A stretch of 64,000 nt of DNA from Flavobacterium arcticum (GCF_003344925.1 NZ_CP031188.1:2339001-2403000); one strand, 5' to 3'. Shown: positions 9,418-20,876, counted from the stretch's first letter. Numbers and translations: made by a program. The notes: generated by a model from the letters alone, not told the origin.

Positions 9418-9867
9418 ATGGAAAGTGTTTTCGATACTCAGGGTAATCAAAAAATAGTTGCAAGAATAGAAAAACTAACCCCTATTACACTATCACAGTG
9501 GGGTAAAATGACTGTTAGTCAAATGATGGAACATTGCCAGCAACCTATAAAGGTGGCTAATGGCACACTTAACTTAAAGTCTAACTGGATGAGTTTTCTT
9601 TTTGGTAAAATGATGAAAAAAAAGCTGTTAGAGTCAAAACCATTTGCACATGGTATGCCAACCGTAAAAGAATTTAGAATAGCACATGAGCCTGACTTTG
9701 AATCTACTAAAAAAGAATTGATTGATTTAATTATAGCCTTTACTAACGAAGGACACGCAAGTATAAAAAACCCGAAACATCCATTTTTTGGAGAGATGAC
9801 TATGGAAGAATGGGATATATTACAATGGAAACACCTTGACCATCATCTAAAACAATTTGGGGTTTAA
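9418..9867 (+). CDS. DUF1569 domain protein (DinB-like fold)
   Basis: 149 residues matching DUF1569: an N-terminal helix with LSQWGKMTVSQMMEHCQQPI, a central HGMPTVKEFRI segment, and the C-terminal HPFFGEMTMEEWDILQWKHLDHH, whose histidines with His38 resemble the three-His metal site of DinB/YfiT-like four-helix bundles. Cytoplasmic; biochemical activity unknown. It stands 36 bp after the broken methyltransferase and may share its transcript. Confidence 0.82.
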   Translation: MESVFDTQGNQKIVARIEKLTPITLSQWGKMTVSQMMEHCQQPIKVANGTLNLKSNWMSFLFGKMMKKKLLESKPFAHGMPTVKEFRIAHEPDFESTKKELIDLIIAFTNEGHASIKNPKHPFFGEMTMEEWDILQWKHLDHHLKQFGV

Positions 9868-9909
9868 ACGTAATAACTAATCAACTTCTTAATGTAGCTA
9901 CAGAATTGT

Positions 9910-9917
9910 TACATTTG
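9910..9917 (+). promoter_or_regulatory. Probable -7 box for trmD
   Basis: TACATTTG fits TAnnTTTG and ends 31 bp before the trmD ATG at 9949. No TTG is present at the expected -33 distance. Confidence 0.4.
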
Positions 9918-9948
9918 CAAATTATAAAATTTTTTGATTAAAAATAAT

Positions 9949-10623
9949 ATGCGCATTGATATAATTACTGTACTGCCCGAATTAATAAAAAGTCCTTTTG
10001 AAACCTCTATATTAAAAAGAGCTATAGATAAAGGACTTGTAGAAGTACACTTTCATAATTTAAGAGAATATAGCACCAACAAACAAAAAAGTATCGATGA
10101 TTACCAGTTTGGCGGTGGCGCAGGTATGGTAATGATGGTAGAACCTATAGACCTATGCATTAGCAAACTAAAAGCAGAGCGCGAGTATGACGAGGTAATT
10201 TATATGACACCTGATGGCGAAACCCTAAACCAAGGAATGGCAAACCAAATGTCATTACTAAAAAACATTATTATACTTTGTGGTCATTATAAAGGAGTAG
10301 ATCAGCGTGTGCGTGACCATTATATAACTAAAGAGATTTCTATTGGAGATTTTGTGCTATCAGGTGGTGAGCTTGCAGCAGCCGTAGTATCTGACGCTAT
10401 TATTAGGCTTATACCAGGTGTGTTGAGTAACGAAACATCGGCACTTACTGATAGTTTTCAGGATGATTTGCTCTCCCCTCCTATCTACACACGCCCTTCA
10501 GAGTATAAAGGTTGGAAAGTTCCAGATGTATTACTTAGTGGTAACTTTGCTAAGATAGACCAATGGCGCGAAGATAAAGCACTAGAACACACTAAGAACC
10601 GACGACCTGACTTACTAGAGTAA
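9949..10623 (+). CDS. trmD: tRNA (guanine-N1-)-methyltransferase
   Basis: 224 residues. TrmD methylates G37 of tRNAs using SAM and prevents +1 frameshifting. Family motifs are [13 protein letters not shown], the [10 protein letters not shown] loop, [12 protein letters not shown] and [14 protein letters not shown] of the SPOUT trefoil knot, and the C-terminal [20 protein letters not shown] chose ATG 9949 because the protein family begins MRIDI; a TTG five codons upstream would add only MIKNN. The next gene is rplS, the conserved neighbour in many bacteria, here with its own promoter. Confidence 0.96.
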   Translation: MRIDIITVLPELIKSPFETSILKRAIDKGLVEVHFHNLREYSTNKQKSIDDYQFGGGAGMVMMVEPIDLCISKLKAEREYDEVIYMTPDGETLNQGMANQMSLLKNIIILCGHYKGVDQRVRDHYITKEISIGDFVLSGGELAAAVVSDAIIRLIPGVLSNETSALTDSFQDDLLSPPIYTRPSEYKGWKVPDVLLSGNFAKIDQWREDKALEHTKNRRPDLLE

Positions 10624-10672
10624 TCGATCAAAAAGTGTTCTTAAAAGTTTAAAAACTAATATAAAAACTTCT

Positions 10673-10701
10673 TTGTTGCTTTAAAATAATTTATATATTT
10701 G
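10673..10701 (+). promoter_or_regulatory. Flavobacterial promoter for rplS
   Basis: TTG at 10673-10675, 18-bp spacer, TATATTTG at 10694-10701: a full match to TTG-N17-23-TAnnTTTG. It leaves an untranslated leader of roughly 65 nt before rplS. Confidence 0.75.
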
Positions 10702-10705
10702 CACC

Positions 10706-10772
10706 CAATTCGGACTAACCTCTGGCGAGACTCGTGAATGTTACTCTGATTCAAACTTAAACAATTAGCAAA
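10706..10772 (+). other. rplS 5' leader, possible ribosomal protein autoregulatory RNA
   Basis: About 65 nt between the promoter and the L19 start, noticeably more GC-rich (CGGACTAACCTCTGGCGAG, ACTCGTGAATG) than the surrounding intergenic DNA, as expected of structured RNA. I recall L19 leaders being proposed in Flavobacteria, but I could not fold it into a long convincing helix by eye, so this is tentative. Confidence 0.35.
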
Positions 10773-11123
10773 ATGTCTGATTTAGTAAAATTTGTACAAG
10801 ACGAATTTGTAACAAAAAAAGATTTCCCAGAATTTAATGCAGGTGACACAATAACTGTGTACTACGAAATTAAAGAGGGTGAAAAAACAAGAACTCAGTT
10901 CTTTAAAGGAGTAGTTATCCAAAAAAGAGGTGCAGGTATCACACAAACCTTCACAATCCGTAAAATGTCAGGTTCTGTAGGTGTAGAGCGTATCTTCCCT
11001 ATGAATATGCCAGCATTACAAAAAGTTGAAGTTAACCAAAGAGGTAAAGTACGTAGAGCTCGTATCTTCTACTTTAGAGAACTTACTGGTAAAAAAGCAA
11101 AAATTAAAGAAAGAAGAAGATAA
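10773..11123 (+). CDS. rplS: 50S ribosomal protein L19
   Basis: 116 residues, the standard length. Recognisable segments are FNAGDTITVYYEIKEGEKTR, QFFKGVVIQKRGAGITQTFT, VGVERIFPMNMP and the C-terminal RRARIFYFRELTGKKAKIKE. L19 sits at the 30S-50S interface. It has its own promoter at 10673 and a strong terminator at 11146-11174, so it is monocistronic with a leader that could carry feedback control. Confidence 0.98.
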   Translation: MSDLVKFVQDEFVTKKDFPEFNAGDTITVYYEIKEGEKTRTQFFKGVVIQKRGAGITQTFTIRKMSGSVGVERIFPMNMPALQKVEVNQRGKVRRARIFYFRELTGKKAKIKERRR

Positions 11124-11145
11124 TTTTTCTTTTTGCAATCTATAT

Positions 11146-11174
11146 AAAATCCCTTCGCAATGCGAAGGGATTTT
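11146..11174 (+). terminator. Terminator after rplS
   Basis: 13-bp perfect stem (11146-11158 / 11162-11174) with a 3-nt loop, followed by more T residues to 11177. Confidence 0.92.
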
Positions 11175-11281
11175 TTTATTGTTTTTAATTTAAGTAAAAA
11201 AAACAAGGAATATTAAAAATAGTAATCTAACTACAACGTTTTTTTGCCATATTCGCACTACGCAATATGCTGATATTTTGC

Positions 11282-11289
11282 TATATTTG
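11282..11289 (+). promoter_or_regulatory. Probable -7 box for idh
   Basis: TATATTTG, the same box as in the rplS promoter, 139 bp before the idh start; no TTG at the usual spacing. It would give a leader of about 130 nt, in which I see no recognised RNA element. Confidence 0.4.
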
Positions 11290-11368
11290 CGAGCCTTGCT
11301 TTTAGTTTAAGTTTTTTATCATTATATAAAATACTTATTTCTAAAAACTGCTAAAAAACAATATCTAA

Positions 11369-13654
<2,286 letters not shown>

Positions 13655-13677
13655 TAATCGCATACTTTAATAACACT

Positions 13678-13705
13678 AAAAAGACAGTCTTAAGACTGTC
13701 TTTTT
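13678..13705 (+). terminator. Terminator after idh
   Basis: Palindromic stem AAAAAGACAGTCTT / AAGACTGTCTTTTT (13678-13691 / 13692-13705) with a T-tract to 13707. Confidence 0.88.
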
Positions 13706-13729
13706 TTATGATAACAATACCTTGTTTTA

Positions 13730-13776
13730 ATATACGTTTGTACTATCATCAATCAATAATCAATCAAAACGTATAT
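13730..13776 (+). promoter_or_regulatory. Inverted repeat spanning the start of the Crp-like gene
   Basis: ATATACGTTT (13730-13739) is repeated in perfect inverted orientation as AAACGTATAT (13767-13776). The left arm overlaps a TACGTTTG -7 box (13733-13740) and the right arm contains the first two bases of the ATG. It could be a paired operator for the Crp-like protein encoded just downstream; no experiment supports this. Confidence 0.4.
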
Positions 13777-14347
13777 GTATATTAATCCAAATAATCAATT
13801 TGACAGTATAGGAGACGTTGTTTCTTTAAAAATAATTAATTTACTTAAAGAAGCAGGAACCGAAATGACTATTGAGTCAGGACAAACAATTATAAAAGAG
13901 GGACAGTTATGCGACTTTTTTTTTATTGTTGTTTCGGGTTCGTTTAGAGCATATAGATATATTAATGATCATGAAGTAATTATAGGCTTTTCATTTAAAG
14001 GAGATATAGACACAGCTCCCTATGCATTTGTTAATAAACAGCATAGTACAGAGAATATTGAAGCTATTACAAAAAGTAAGATTATAAAAATACATCGAAG
14101 TACTTTTGATAATTTGGCAGCAGAAAATCCTGAAATGGATAATTTTATACTGAACTTGCTTGCCAGATATACCGAGATATTAATAAAAAGACACCTCGAA
14201 TTTAAAATTTATACTGCCGAACATATATATCTTTTATTACATAAAAGGCAACAAGAGGAAATACATAAAATTCCATTAAAGTATATCGCATCTTATTTAG
14301 GTATTTCTCCTCAACGTTTAAGTCGTATAAGAAATAAATTAAAATAA
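13775..14347 (+). CDS. Crp/Fnr family transcriptional regulator
   Basis: 190 residues. An N-terminal cyclic-nucleotide-binding-type barrel (about 25-120; IIKEGQLCDFFFIVVSGSFRAYRY) is joined by a dimer helix to a C-terminal helix-turn-helix (about 164-190; IPLKYIASYLGISPQRLSRI). The barrel lacks the conserved RxS cAMP-binding motif, having FKGDIDTAPYAFV there, so cAMP is unlikely to be its ligand. No Fnr-type Cys cluster. Many Bacteroidota homologues are of this kind. Target unknown; its nearest downstream unit is the TonB receptor pair at 14750, 402 bp away. Confidence 0.85.
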   Translation: MYINPNNQFDSIGDVVSLKIINLLKEAGTEMTIESGQTIIKEGQLCDFFFIVVSGSFRAYRYINDHEVIIGFSFKGDIDTAPYAFVNKQHSTENIEAITKSKIIKIHRSTFDNLAAENPEMDNFILNLLARYTEILIKRHLEFKIYTAEHIYLLLHKRQQEEIHKIPLKYIASYLGISPQRLSRIRNKLK

Positions 14348-14749
14348 AAACCTAAAATTAATATAAGTCAATTCTCACTTTTAATTTTTATTTTACATTT
14401 GCTCCTAAATATAAAAGTGGTTTATTATAATGCAATACCCCTATGCTATTTATAATAAATAATAAGATTATGTCGCAATGATACTGTAAATAGATTATTC
14501 ATTCTATACAGTTTATCTCAAGTATTATACAACTTGTCTATTAAATATAACAAATGAGTAATAATAATCGAGTATAATAAATCTTAACTTATAGTATTTT
14601 ATAATTTTGCGCTGCATTTATAATATATTAAAATTGTAAGATAATATTTAACCTAAAAAGTACAACAAATAGTTTATGAGACCGTTAGGAATTCTAATAA
14701 TTTAAAAATCAATCATTAATCAAAAAACGAAACAAACAATCAAATCATC
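14348..14749 (+). other. 402-bp AT-rich intergenic region
   Basis: No coding frame, hairpin terminator or known riboswitch is apparent. A TAATTTTG box at 14602-14609 could be the -7 element for the TonB receptor, giving a leader of about 135 nt; there is no TTG at -33. Confidence 0.5.
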
Positions 14750-17128
14750 ATGACATTATTAAAACAGAGGTACTTAACTGTACTTTTTATGCTTATTTTC
14801 TCTGTAGCATTTGCTCAGGAAAAATTTACACTCAGCGGCACAATATCTGATGTCGGAAGTAACGAAACACTTATCGGGGCAAGTGTTTACATTGTAGAAG
14901 TACAAAAAGCAGTTTCTACCAACGAATATGGGTTTTACTCTATATCGCTACCCGAAGGTACTTATACTATACAAATAAGCTATGTTAGTTTTAGTACAAT
15001 ACAAAAAACTGTAATACTTAACCAAAACATTCGTGAAAACTACCAGCTTACTACAGACACTCAAGAACTTAATGAAGTAGTTATCACTGAAAATAAAAAG
15101 AGAGCAAACATTAGAAAGCCTCAAATGAGTGTTAACACACTATCTGTAGAAGAAATAAAAAAAATGCCTGTAGTACTCGGAGAGGTAGATGTATTAAAAT
15201 CGTTATTACAACTACCTGGAGTTACCAATGCTGGTGAAGGAGCATCGGGCTTTAATGTACGTGGTGGTGGTGCAGACCAAAACCTTATTTTACTAGATGA
15301 GGCTACCATATTTAATTCTTCTCACCTATTTGGTTTTTTCTCTGTATTTAACTCAGATGCTATTAAAGATATTAAACTTTATAAAGGTGGTATTCCTGCA
15401 CGCTTTGGAGGAAGAACATCATCTGTATTAGAAATATACCAAAAAGAAGGTAATAGTAAAGAATTTCACATGAATGGTGGTATAGGTCTAATATCTAGTA
15501 GGGTTATGGCAGAAGGTCCTATCTCTAAAGATAGAGGATCGTTTCTTATTGCCGGAAGAGCCTCTTATGCGCATCTGTTTTTAAAACTAGCTAATCAAGA
15601 TAACTCTGCTTATTTTTATGACCTTAACACTAAACTAAGTTATAAACTTAACGAAAATAACAACTTATACCTATCAGGATATTTTGGTAGAGACCTTTTT
15701 GAAATTGATGATTTATTCTCTAATACATACGGTAATACTGTAGTAAACTTACGTTGGAATCACTTATTTAGCGATAGGTTGTTCTCAAATTTTTCTACTA
15801 TATATAGCGATTATTACTACGGGCTAGAACTTGGAATTTTAGACTTTAAATGGGATTCTGGAATTAAAAATTATAATTTCAAGTACGACCTAAAGCATTA
15901 CATCTCTAACAATTTTAAATTAAAATATGGTGTTAATGCTATTTATTATGACTTTAACCCAGGTAAAATAACCCCAACGGGCAGTCAATCATCTATAAAC
16001 GAGAGACAACTGGAAAAGAAATATGCTTTTGAGCCCGCTATATACCTTGAGGCAGAGCATAGGCTGAGTGATAAAATAACCATGAGTTATGGTGTTCGTT
16101 ATAGTATGTTTTATAGACTAGGTGCTCAAACTATTAACTTATATGAAAACAATCAGGCAGTTAATTATGACTCTGATCTCAAAATATACGAAAAAGCAGA
16201 CCCGATAGGCAATAAAAGATATAGTAGTGGACAAACTATTGCTGATTTTAATAATCTAGAACCACGGGCAACATTTGCTTATGAGTTAAACAACAATCAG
16301 TCAATAAAAGCAAGTTATAACCGAATGGTTCAATACCTTAACTTAGTATCGAACACTTCATCCCCTACTCCTCTCGATATCTGGACTCCTAGTGGTTTAT
16401 ATATAGATCCTCAAATACTTGATCAAGTAGCACTAGGCTATTTCAGAAACTTTAGTGATGATAAATACAGTCTGGAAGTAGAAACATTTTACAAAAAGAC
16501 AAAAAATAGATTAGACTATATTGATGGGGCTGACTTAATTGCTAATGAAGCTATAGAACAAGTGATACTTAATGGTGAAGCAAGAGCTTATGGACTTGAG
16601 CTATTATTACGCAAAAACGAAGGTAAATTAACTGGTTTTATTGCTTATACATTATCGCGTTCAGAACAAAGAACACCGGGGCGTACTGCTGAAGAAGTAG
16701 GTATAAACAATGGTGACTGGTATAGAACAGGGTTTGATAAACTACATGATCTTTCGGTTACAGCTTCTTATGAGTTAGATAAAAAATGGTCGTTTGGAAC
16801 AACATTTTCATTACAGTCTGGGCGAGCTACCACTTACCCTAAAGGACAATACACCTATGGAGATGTAAACATCCCTATTTACGGAAATAGAAATGGAGAC
16901 GCCCTTCCTGCATATCATCACTTAGATATTTCTGCAACCTATACTCCAAAACCTGAAAAGAAAAAAGGATGGCAAGGCGAATGGGTGTTTAGTATCTATA
17001 ATTTATACAACAGGCAAAATGCTGCTTCTATGACATTTAGACAAAATGAGAATACAGGGATAAACGAATCTGTTAAAACATCTATTTTTGGAGTTGTGCC
17101 TAGTATAACTTATAATTTTAAATTTTAA
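14750..17128 (+). CDS. TonB-dependent outer-membrane receptor
   Basis: 792 residues. Signal peptide (1-23, ending VAFAQ), a carboxypeptidase-regulatory-like beta domain (about 27-112; GTISDVGSNETLIGASVYI), a plug domain (about 125-235; GVTNAGEGASGFNVRGGGAD, QNLILLDEATIFNSSHLFGF) and a 22-strand barrel ending in Phe (SITYNFKF). It imports a ligand across the outer membrane using TonB energy. The ligand is not evident: no SusD partner is present. Instead a DUF4249 lipoprotein follows 64 bp downstream, a recurrent pairing in Flavobacteriia. Confidence 0.93.
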   Translation: MTLLKQRYLTVLFMLIFSVAFAQEKFTLSGTISDVGSNETLIGASVYIVEVQKAVSTNEYGFYSISLPEGTYTIQISYVSFSTIQKTVILNQNIRENYQLTTDTQELNEVVITENKKRANIRKPQMSVNTLSVEEIKKMPVVLGEVDVLKSLLQLPGVTNAGEGASGFNVRGGGADQNLILLDEATIFNSSHLFGFFSVFNSDAIKDIKLYKGGIPARFGGRTSSVLEIYQKEGNSKEFHMNGGIGLISSRVMAEGPISKDRGSFLIAGRASYAHLFLKLANQDNSAYFYDLNTKLSYKLNENNNLYLSGYFGRDLFEIDDLFSNTYGNTVVNLRWNHLFSDRLFSNFSTIYSDYYYGLELGILDFKWDSGIKNYNFKYDLKHYISNNFKLKYGVNAIYYDFNPGKITPTGSQSSINERQLEKKYAFEPAIYLEAEHRLSDKITMSYGVRYSMFYRLGAQTINLYENNQAVNYDSDLKIYEKADPIGNKRYSSGQTIADFNNLEPRATFAYELNNNQSIKASYNRMVQYLNLVSNTSSPTPLDIWTPSGLYIDPQILDQVALGYFRNFSDDKYSLEVETFYKKTKNRLDYIDGADLIANEAIEQVILNGEARAYGLELLLRKNEGKLTGFIAYTLSRSEQRTPGRTAEEVGINNGDWYRTGFDKLHDLSVTASYELDKKWSFGTTFSLQSGRATTYPKGQYTYGDVNIPIYGNRNGDALPAYHHLDISATYTPKPEKKKGWQGEWVFSIYNLYNRQNAASMTFRQNENTGINESVKTSIFGVVPSITYNFKF

Positions 17129-17140
17129 ATAACACCCCTC

Positions 17141-17171
17141 TTCTTCGATTAAATAATATAAAATCGAAGAA
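17141..17171 (+). other. Intercistronic hairpin between receptor and DUF4249 genes
   Basis: Perfect 10-bp stem (17141-17150 / 17162-17171) with an 11-nt loop, not followed by a T-tract, so it is probably not a terminator. It may set mRNA stability or relative expression of the two genes. Confidence 0.55.
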
Positions 17172-17192
17172 AAGGATTTCAAATATATAACT

Positions 17193-18023
17193 ATGAAAAA
17201 TATTAAACTCATCTTATTATTTGTAACTACTATACTCTTCATTTCGTGTGAAGAAGTAGTTCATCTTGATTTAGATACCGAAGACCCAAAACTTGTAATA
17301 GATGCGTCTATAATATGGGTTAAAGGTACAACTGGTAATGAGCAAGTAGTAAAACTTACAACCTCTGCTGGTTATTACGAAACCACAGTACCTACTGTTT
17401 CAGATGCAACCGTTTTTATTGTTAATACTGATAACGGAGCTGTTTTTAACTTTGTTGAAACAGTACTGGGTACAGGAGAATATGTATGTACTAACTTTGA
17501 ACCTATTATAAATAATAATTATGAACTCACCGTTATATATGACGGCGAAACATATATAGCTACCGAAAAAATGTATCCTGTGCCTAGTATAGAAAATATA
17601 ACACAAGACGACGAAAGTGGTTTTGATGGTAGTTCTATGGAAATCGAAGTGTTTTTTCAAGATGATGCTATAACAGAAAATTATTATCTAGCACGATTTG
17701 ACACCGATATATATCCTTATCCTGAATATACTGCACTAGATGATGAGTTTAACAATGGTAACTTAATGTCGGTACTTTATATTGATGATGATTTAGAAAC
17801 AGGTGATGTGTTAGATATTAGACTAGCAGGAACATCTAGAAGGTATTATGACTATATGGAATTAGTTATTACCATTATAGAAGGAGGAGCTGGTAGCGGA
17901 CCATTCCAAACAACTCCTGCTGCTGTTCGCGGAAACTTTGTAAACCAAACAAATACAAATAACTATCCTTACGGTTATTTCCATATTTCAGAAGTAGATT
18001 ATATACAATATACTGTACAATAA
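17193..18023 (+). CDS. DUF4249 domain lipoprotein
   Basis: 276 residues. Lipoprotein signal with lipobox ILFISC (Cys 19), then DUF4249 hallmarks: HLDLDTEDPKLVIDASI, YELTVIYDGETYIATEKMYP, VPSIENITQDD and FHISEVDYIQYTV. DUF4249 proteins are beta-rich envelope lipoproteins found next to TonB receptors; a role as surface partner of the receptor is inferred from this conserved linkage, not shown. Slightly short for the family but both ends look complete. Confidence 0.85.
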   Translation: MKNIKLILLFVTTILFISCEEVVHLDLDTEDPKLVIDASIIWVKGTTGNEQVVKLTTSAGYYETTVPTVSDATVFIVNTDNGAVFNFVETVLGTGEYVCTNFEPIINNNYELTVIYDGETYIATEKMYPVPSIENITQDDESGFDGSSMEIEVFFQDDAITENYYLARFDTDIYPYPEYTALDDEFNNGNLMSVLYIDDDLETGDVLDIRLAGTSRRYYDYMELVITIIEGGAGSGPFQTTPAAVRGNFVNQTNTNNYPYGYFHISEVDYIQYTVQ

Positions 18024-18056
18024 ATAGTACTATTCAAAATACTTTTGTATCAAAAA

Positions 18057-18090
18057 AACGGCTATTATCAATAAATTGGTAATAGCCGTT
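18057..18090 (+). terminator. Probable terminator after the DUF4249 gene
   Basis: Stem AACGGCTATTA / TAATAGCCGTT (18057-18067 / 18080-18090), extended inward through a T-G wobble and CAAT/ATTG pairing. The following T-tract is weak (TTATAG). Confidence 0.6.
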
Positions 18091-18139
18091 ATAGTATATA
18101 GAATTTTATTTGTATTATTTTTACAAAAACTAAACAAAT

Positions 18140-18802
18140 ATGTCATCTCACCACATAGTACGCGACGACCAAGAACCCGCATTAATAATAGCTAATGGGG
18201 CCGAATGCAGTGAAGAACTCATGGGGCAATTACTAGAGTGGTCACCTTTAGTTATTGTGCTAGATAGCGCTATAAAACGCGTGATAAACTTAGGTATTAA
18301 AATAGATGTTCTACTAGGTGATTTTGATCGGGATTTTGACCCTGAACAGTATCGCGACATGCAATACCCACTTGAAATAGTACATACACCTGATCAAAAT
18401 AAAACCGATCTCGAAAAAGCCTTTGATTATCTTATAAATCGTGGTTTTCCTGCCGTAAATGTAATATGGGCAACAGGACGTCGTGCTGACCATACTATTA
18501 CTAATATTACGAATATAGTACGCTATCGCGAAAAATTAAAAATTGTAATGCTAGACGATCACAGCAAAATTTTTCAACTTCCTAAAAAGTTCGAAAAATG
18601 GTACACTGCTGCTACACCAATATCACTAATACCCATTGGTAAAGCAGAAGGTATTATAACAAAAAACCTAAAATATCCGCTTAATGATGAAGCCTTAACC
18701 ATAGGGCATCGCACAGGCAGTAGCAACGAAGCTTTAAACGATGGTATTGTTACAATAGAACATCGTGAGGGTAACTTATTACTTATGGAGTGCTTTGACT
18801 AA
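18140..18802 (+). CDS. Thiamine pyrophosphokinase
   Basis: 220 residues. The enzyme transfers pyrophosphate from ATP to thiamine to form the cofactor TPP. Motifs fit the family: ALIIANGAE at the N-terminus, VLLGDFDRDFD (the GDxD site), DQNKTDLEKAFDYL, and WATGRRADHTITNI (a variant of the GGRxDH loop). The C-terminal small domain carries RTGSSNEA. Cytoplasmic, single gene; no TPP riboswitch is visible in the short gap upstream, which is filled mostly by a terminator. Confidence 0.9.
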   Translation: MSSHHIVRDDQEPALIIANGAECSEELMGQLLEWSPLVIVLDSAIKRVINLGIKIDVLLGDFDRDFDPEQYRDMQYPLEIVHTPDQNKTDLEKAFDYLINRGFPAVNVIWATGRRADHTITNITNIVRYREKLKIVMLDDHSKIFQLPKKFEKWYTAATPISLIPIGKAEGIITKNLKYPLNDEALTIGHRTGSSNEALNDGIVTIEHREGNLLLMECFD

Positions 18803-18854
18803 AAAACCATTTACTGTTACTTAAAACTGACTACTACAACTATAAACTATTCGC

Positions 18855-18862
18855 TATCTTTG
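18855..18862 (+). promoter_or_regulatory. Probable -7 box for uvrB
   Basis: TATCTTTG fits TAnnTTTG, 22 bp before the uvrB ATG. No TTG at -33. No LexA-like palindrome was recognised nearby. Confidence 0.45.
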
Positions 18863-18884
18863 TTCTAAAGCACGAAAAGAAAAT

Positions 18885-20870
18885 ATGAAATTTCAGGTAG
18901 TATCAGATTATAAACCTACGGGCGATCAGCCTACGGCAATAAAACAACTAAGCGCAGGCATCGATACAGGAGAAAAATTCCAGACACTATTAGGGGTTAC
19001 AGGGTCAGGTAAAACCTTTACTATGGCAAATGTTATAGAAGAGGTACAAAAACCCACACTGGTACTGGCACACAACAAAACACTGGCTGCCCAGTTATAT
19101 AGTGAGTTCAAACAGTTTTTCCCGAATAATGCCGTAGAATATTTTGTATCCTACTACGACTACTACCAACCCGAAGCCTACATACCCGTTAGCGGATTAT
19201 ATATAGAAAAAGACCTTTCGATAAACGAAGAGCTAGAGAAAATGCGACTTAGCACGACCTCTTCCCTACTTTCAGGGCGTAGAGATATAATTGTAGTCGC
19301 ATCAGTATCCTGTTTATATGGTATTGGTAACCCTGTCGAGTTTCAAAAAAACGTAGTTTCTATAGAGCGTGACCAAGTAATAAGCCGTACCAAACTACTG
19401 CACCGTTTAGTACAAAGTTTATACTCCCGTACGGAAGCTGACTTTTTACCAGGTACATTCCGTATAAAAGGCGATACTGTTGAGGTTTTCCCAAGTTATG
19501 CTGACGACCCGTTCCGTGTTCATTTTTTTGGCGATGAAATCGAAGAAATCGAAGCTTTTGATGCAAAAACATCACAGGTAATCGAGAAATATGAAAAACT
19601 AAACATCTACCCTGCCAATATGTTCGTAACAAGCCCCGATGTATTGCAGGGGGCAATATGGGAAATACAACAGGATTTAGTAAAACAAGTCGATTATTTT
19701 AAAGAAATAGGCAAACACCTCGAAGCAAAACGCCTTGAAGAACGTACCAATTTTGACCTCGAAATGATACGCGAACTAGGCTACTGCTCGGGTATCGAAA
19801 ATTACTCACGTTATCTGGACAGGAGGCAACCCGGTACACGTCCGTTCTGTTTGCTGGATTACTTCCCTGACGATTATTTAATGGTTATTGATGAAAGCCA
19901 CGTAACCATTAGCCAAGTACACGCCATGTATGGCGGCGACCGTTCCCGTAAGGAAAACTTGGTTGAATATGGTTTCCGCTTGCCTGCGGCTATGGATAAC
20001 CGCCCTTTAAAATTTGAGGAGTTTGAAGCCATGCAAAACCAAGTGGTTTATGTAAGTGCCACTCCTGCCGATTATGAGCTGCAAAAAAGCGGTGGTGTGT
20101 ATGTAGAGCAGATAATTCGACCTACAGGATTACTTGACCCTATTATAGAAATACGCCCCAGCCTAAACCAGATAGACGACCTTATTGAAGAAATACAACA
20201 ACGTGTAGAACTCGACGAGCGTGTATTGGTAACCACACTTACCAAACGTATGGCGGAAGAGCTTGCCAAATACCTTACGAAATTGTCAATACGCTGTCGA
20301 TACATACACAGCGAAGTAGATACACTAGAGCGGGTAGAAATTATGCAAGATTTACGTAAAGGAATATTCGATGTACTAATTGGGGTAAACTTACTACGAG
20401 AAGGGTTAGATTTACCTGAAGTATCATTAGTAGCAATACTGGATGCCGATAAAGAGGGCTTTTTGCGTAGTACACGCTCATTAACGCAAACCGTTGGGCG
20501 TGCGGCACGTAACGTGAACGGTAAAGCCATAATGTATGCCGACAAAATTACCGACAGTATGCAACGCACTATGGATGATACCACCTACAAACGCGAAAAA
20601 CAGCATAACTATAACATTGAACACGGATTAGTGCCTATGGCATTAAACAAAAAAATAGAAAACTCACTGGGTAGGAATAGTGTGGCTTATAATTATGACA
20701 GTAGCCCAAAAGTTGCTGCCGAACCCGACACTACCTATATGGCTAAAGGCGATATAGAAAAGCTGATACGCGAAAAGCGTAAAAGCATGGAAAAAGCCGC
20801 TAAAGACCTTGACTTTTTACAAGCTGCTAAGTTGCGAGATGAGATTAAAGAGTTACAGGAGAAGATTTAA
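18885..20870 (+). CDS. uvrB: UvrABC excinuclease subunit B
   Basis: 661 residues, complete. UvrB is the helicase-like damage-verifying subunit of nucleotide excision repair. It has Walker A GVTGSGKT at 37-44, the beta-hairpin YYDYYQPEAYIP, DEEx-type Walker B MVIDESHVTISQ, helicase motif VLIGVNLLREGLDLPEVS, motif VI QTVGRAARN, and the C-terminal UVR domain (AAKDLDFLQAAKLRDEIK) that contacts UvrC. The GC content and codon use are higher than in neighbours. An unknown lipoprotein gene follows after 6 bp. Confidence 0.98.
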   Translation: MKFQVVSDYKPTGDQPTAIKQLSAGIDTGEKFQTLLGVTGSGKTFTMANVIEEVQKPTLVLAHNKTLAAQLYSEFKQFFPNNAVEYFVSYYDYYQPEAYIPVSGLYIEKDLSINEELEKMRLSTTSSLLSGRRDIIVVASVSCLYGIGNPVEFQKNVVSIERDQVISRTKLLHRLVQSLYSRTEADFLPGTFRIKGDTVEVFPSYADDPFRVHFFGDEIEEIEAFDAKTSQVIEKYEKLNIYPANMFVTSPDVLQGAIWEIQQDLVKQVDYFKEIGKHLEAKRLEERTNFDLEMIRELGYCSGIENYSRYLDRRQPGTRPFCLLDYFPDDYLMVIDESHVTISQVHAMYGGDRSRKENLVEYGFRLPAAMDNRPLKFEEFEAMQNQVVYVSATPADYELQKSGGVYVEQIIRPTGLLDPIIEIRPSLNQIDDLIEEIQQRVELDERVLVTTLTKRMAEELAKYLTKLSIRCRYIHSEVDTLERVEIMQDLRKGIFDVLIGVNLLREGLDLPEVSLVAILDADKEGFLRSTRSLTQTVGRAARNVNGKAIMYADKITDSMQRTMDDTTYKREKQHNYNIEHGLVPMALNKKIENSLGRNSVAYNYDSSPKVAAEPDTTYMAKGDIEKLIREKRKSMEKAAKDLDFLQAAKLRDEIKELQEKI

Positions 20871-20876
20871 ACTAAT

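Noticed and set aside
18024..18139. TPP riboswitch before thiamine pyrophosphokinase
   Set aside because: The gap is mainly a hairpin terminator; the conserved TPP-sensing core (CUGAGA, ACCUGA) is absent.
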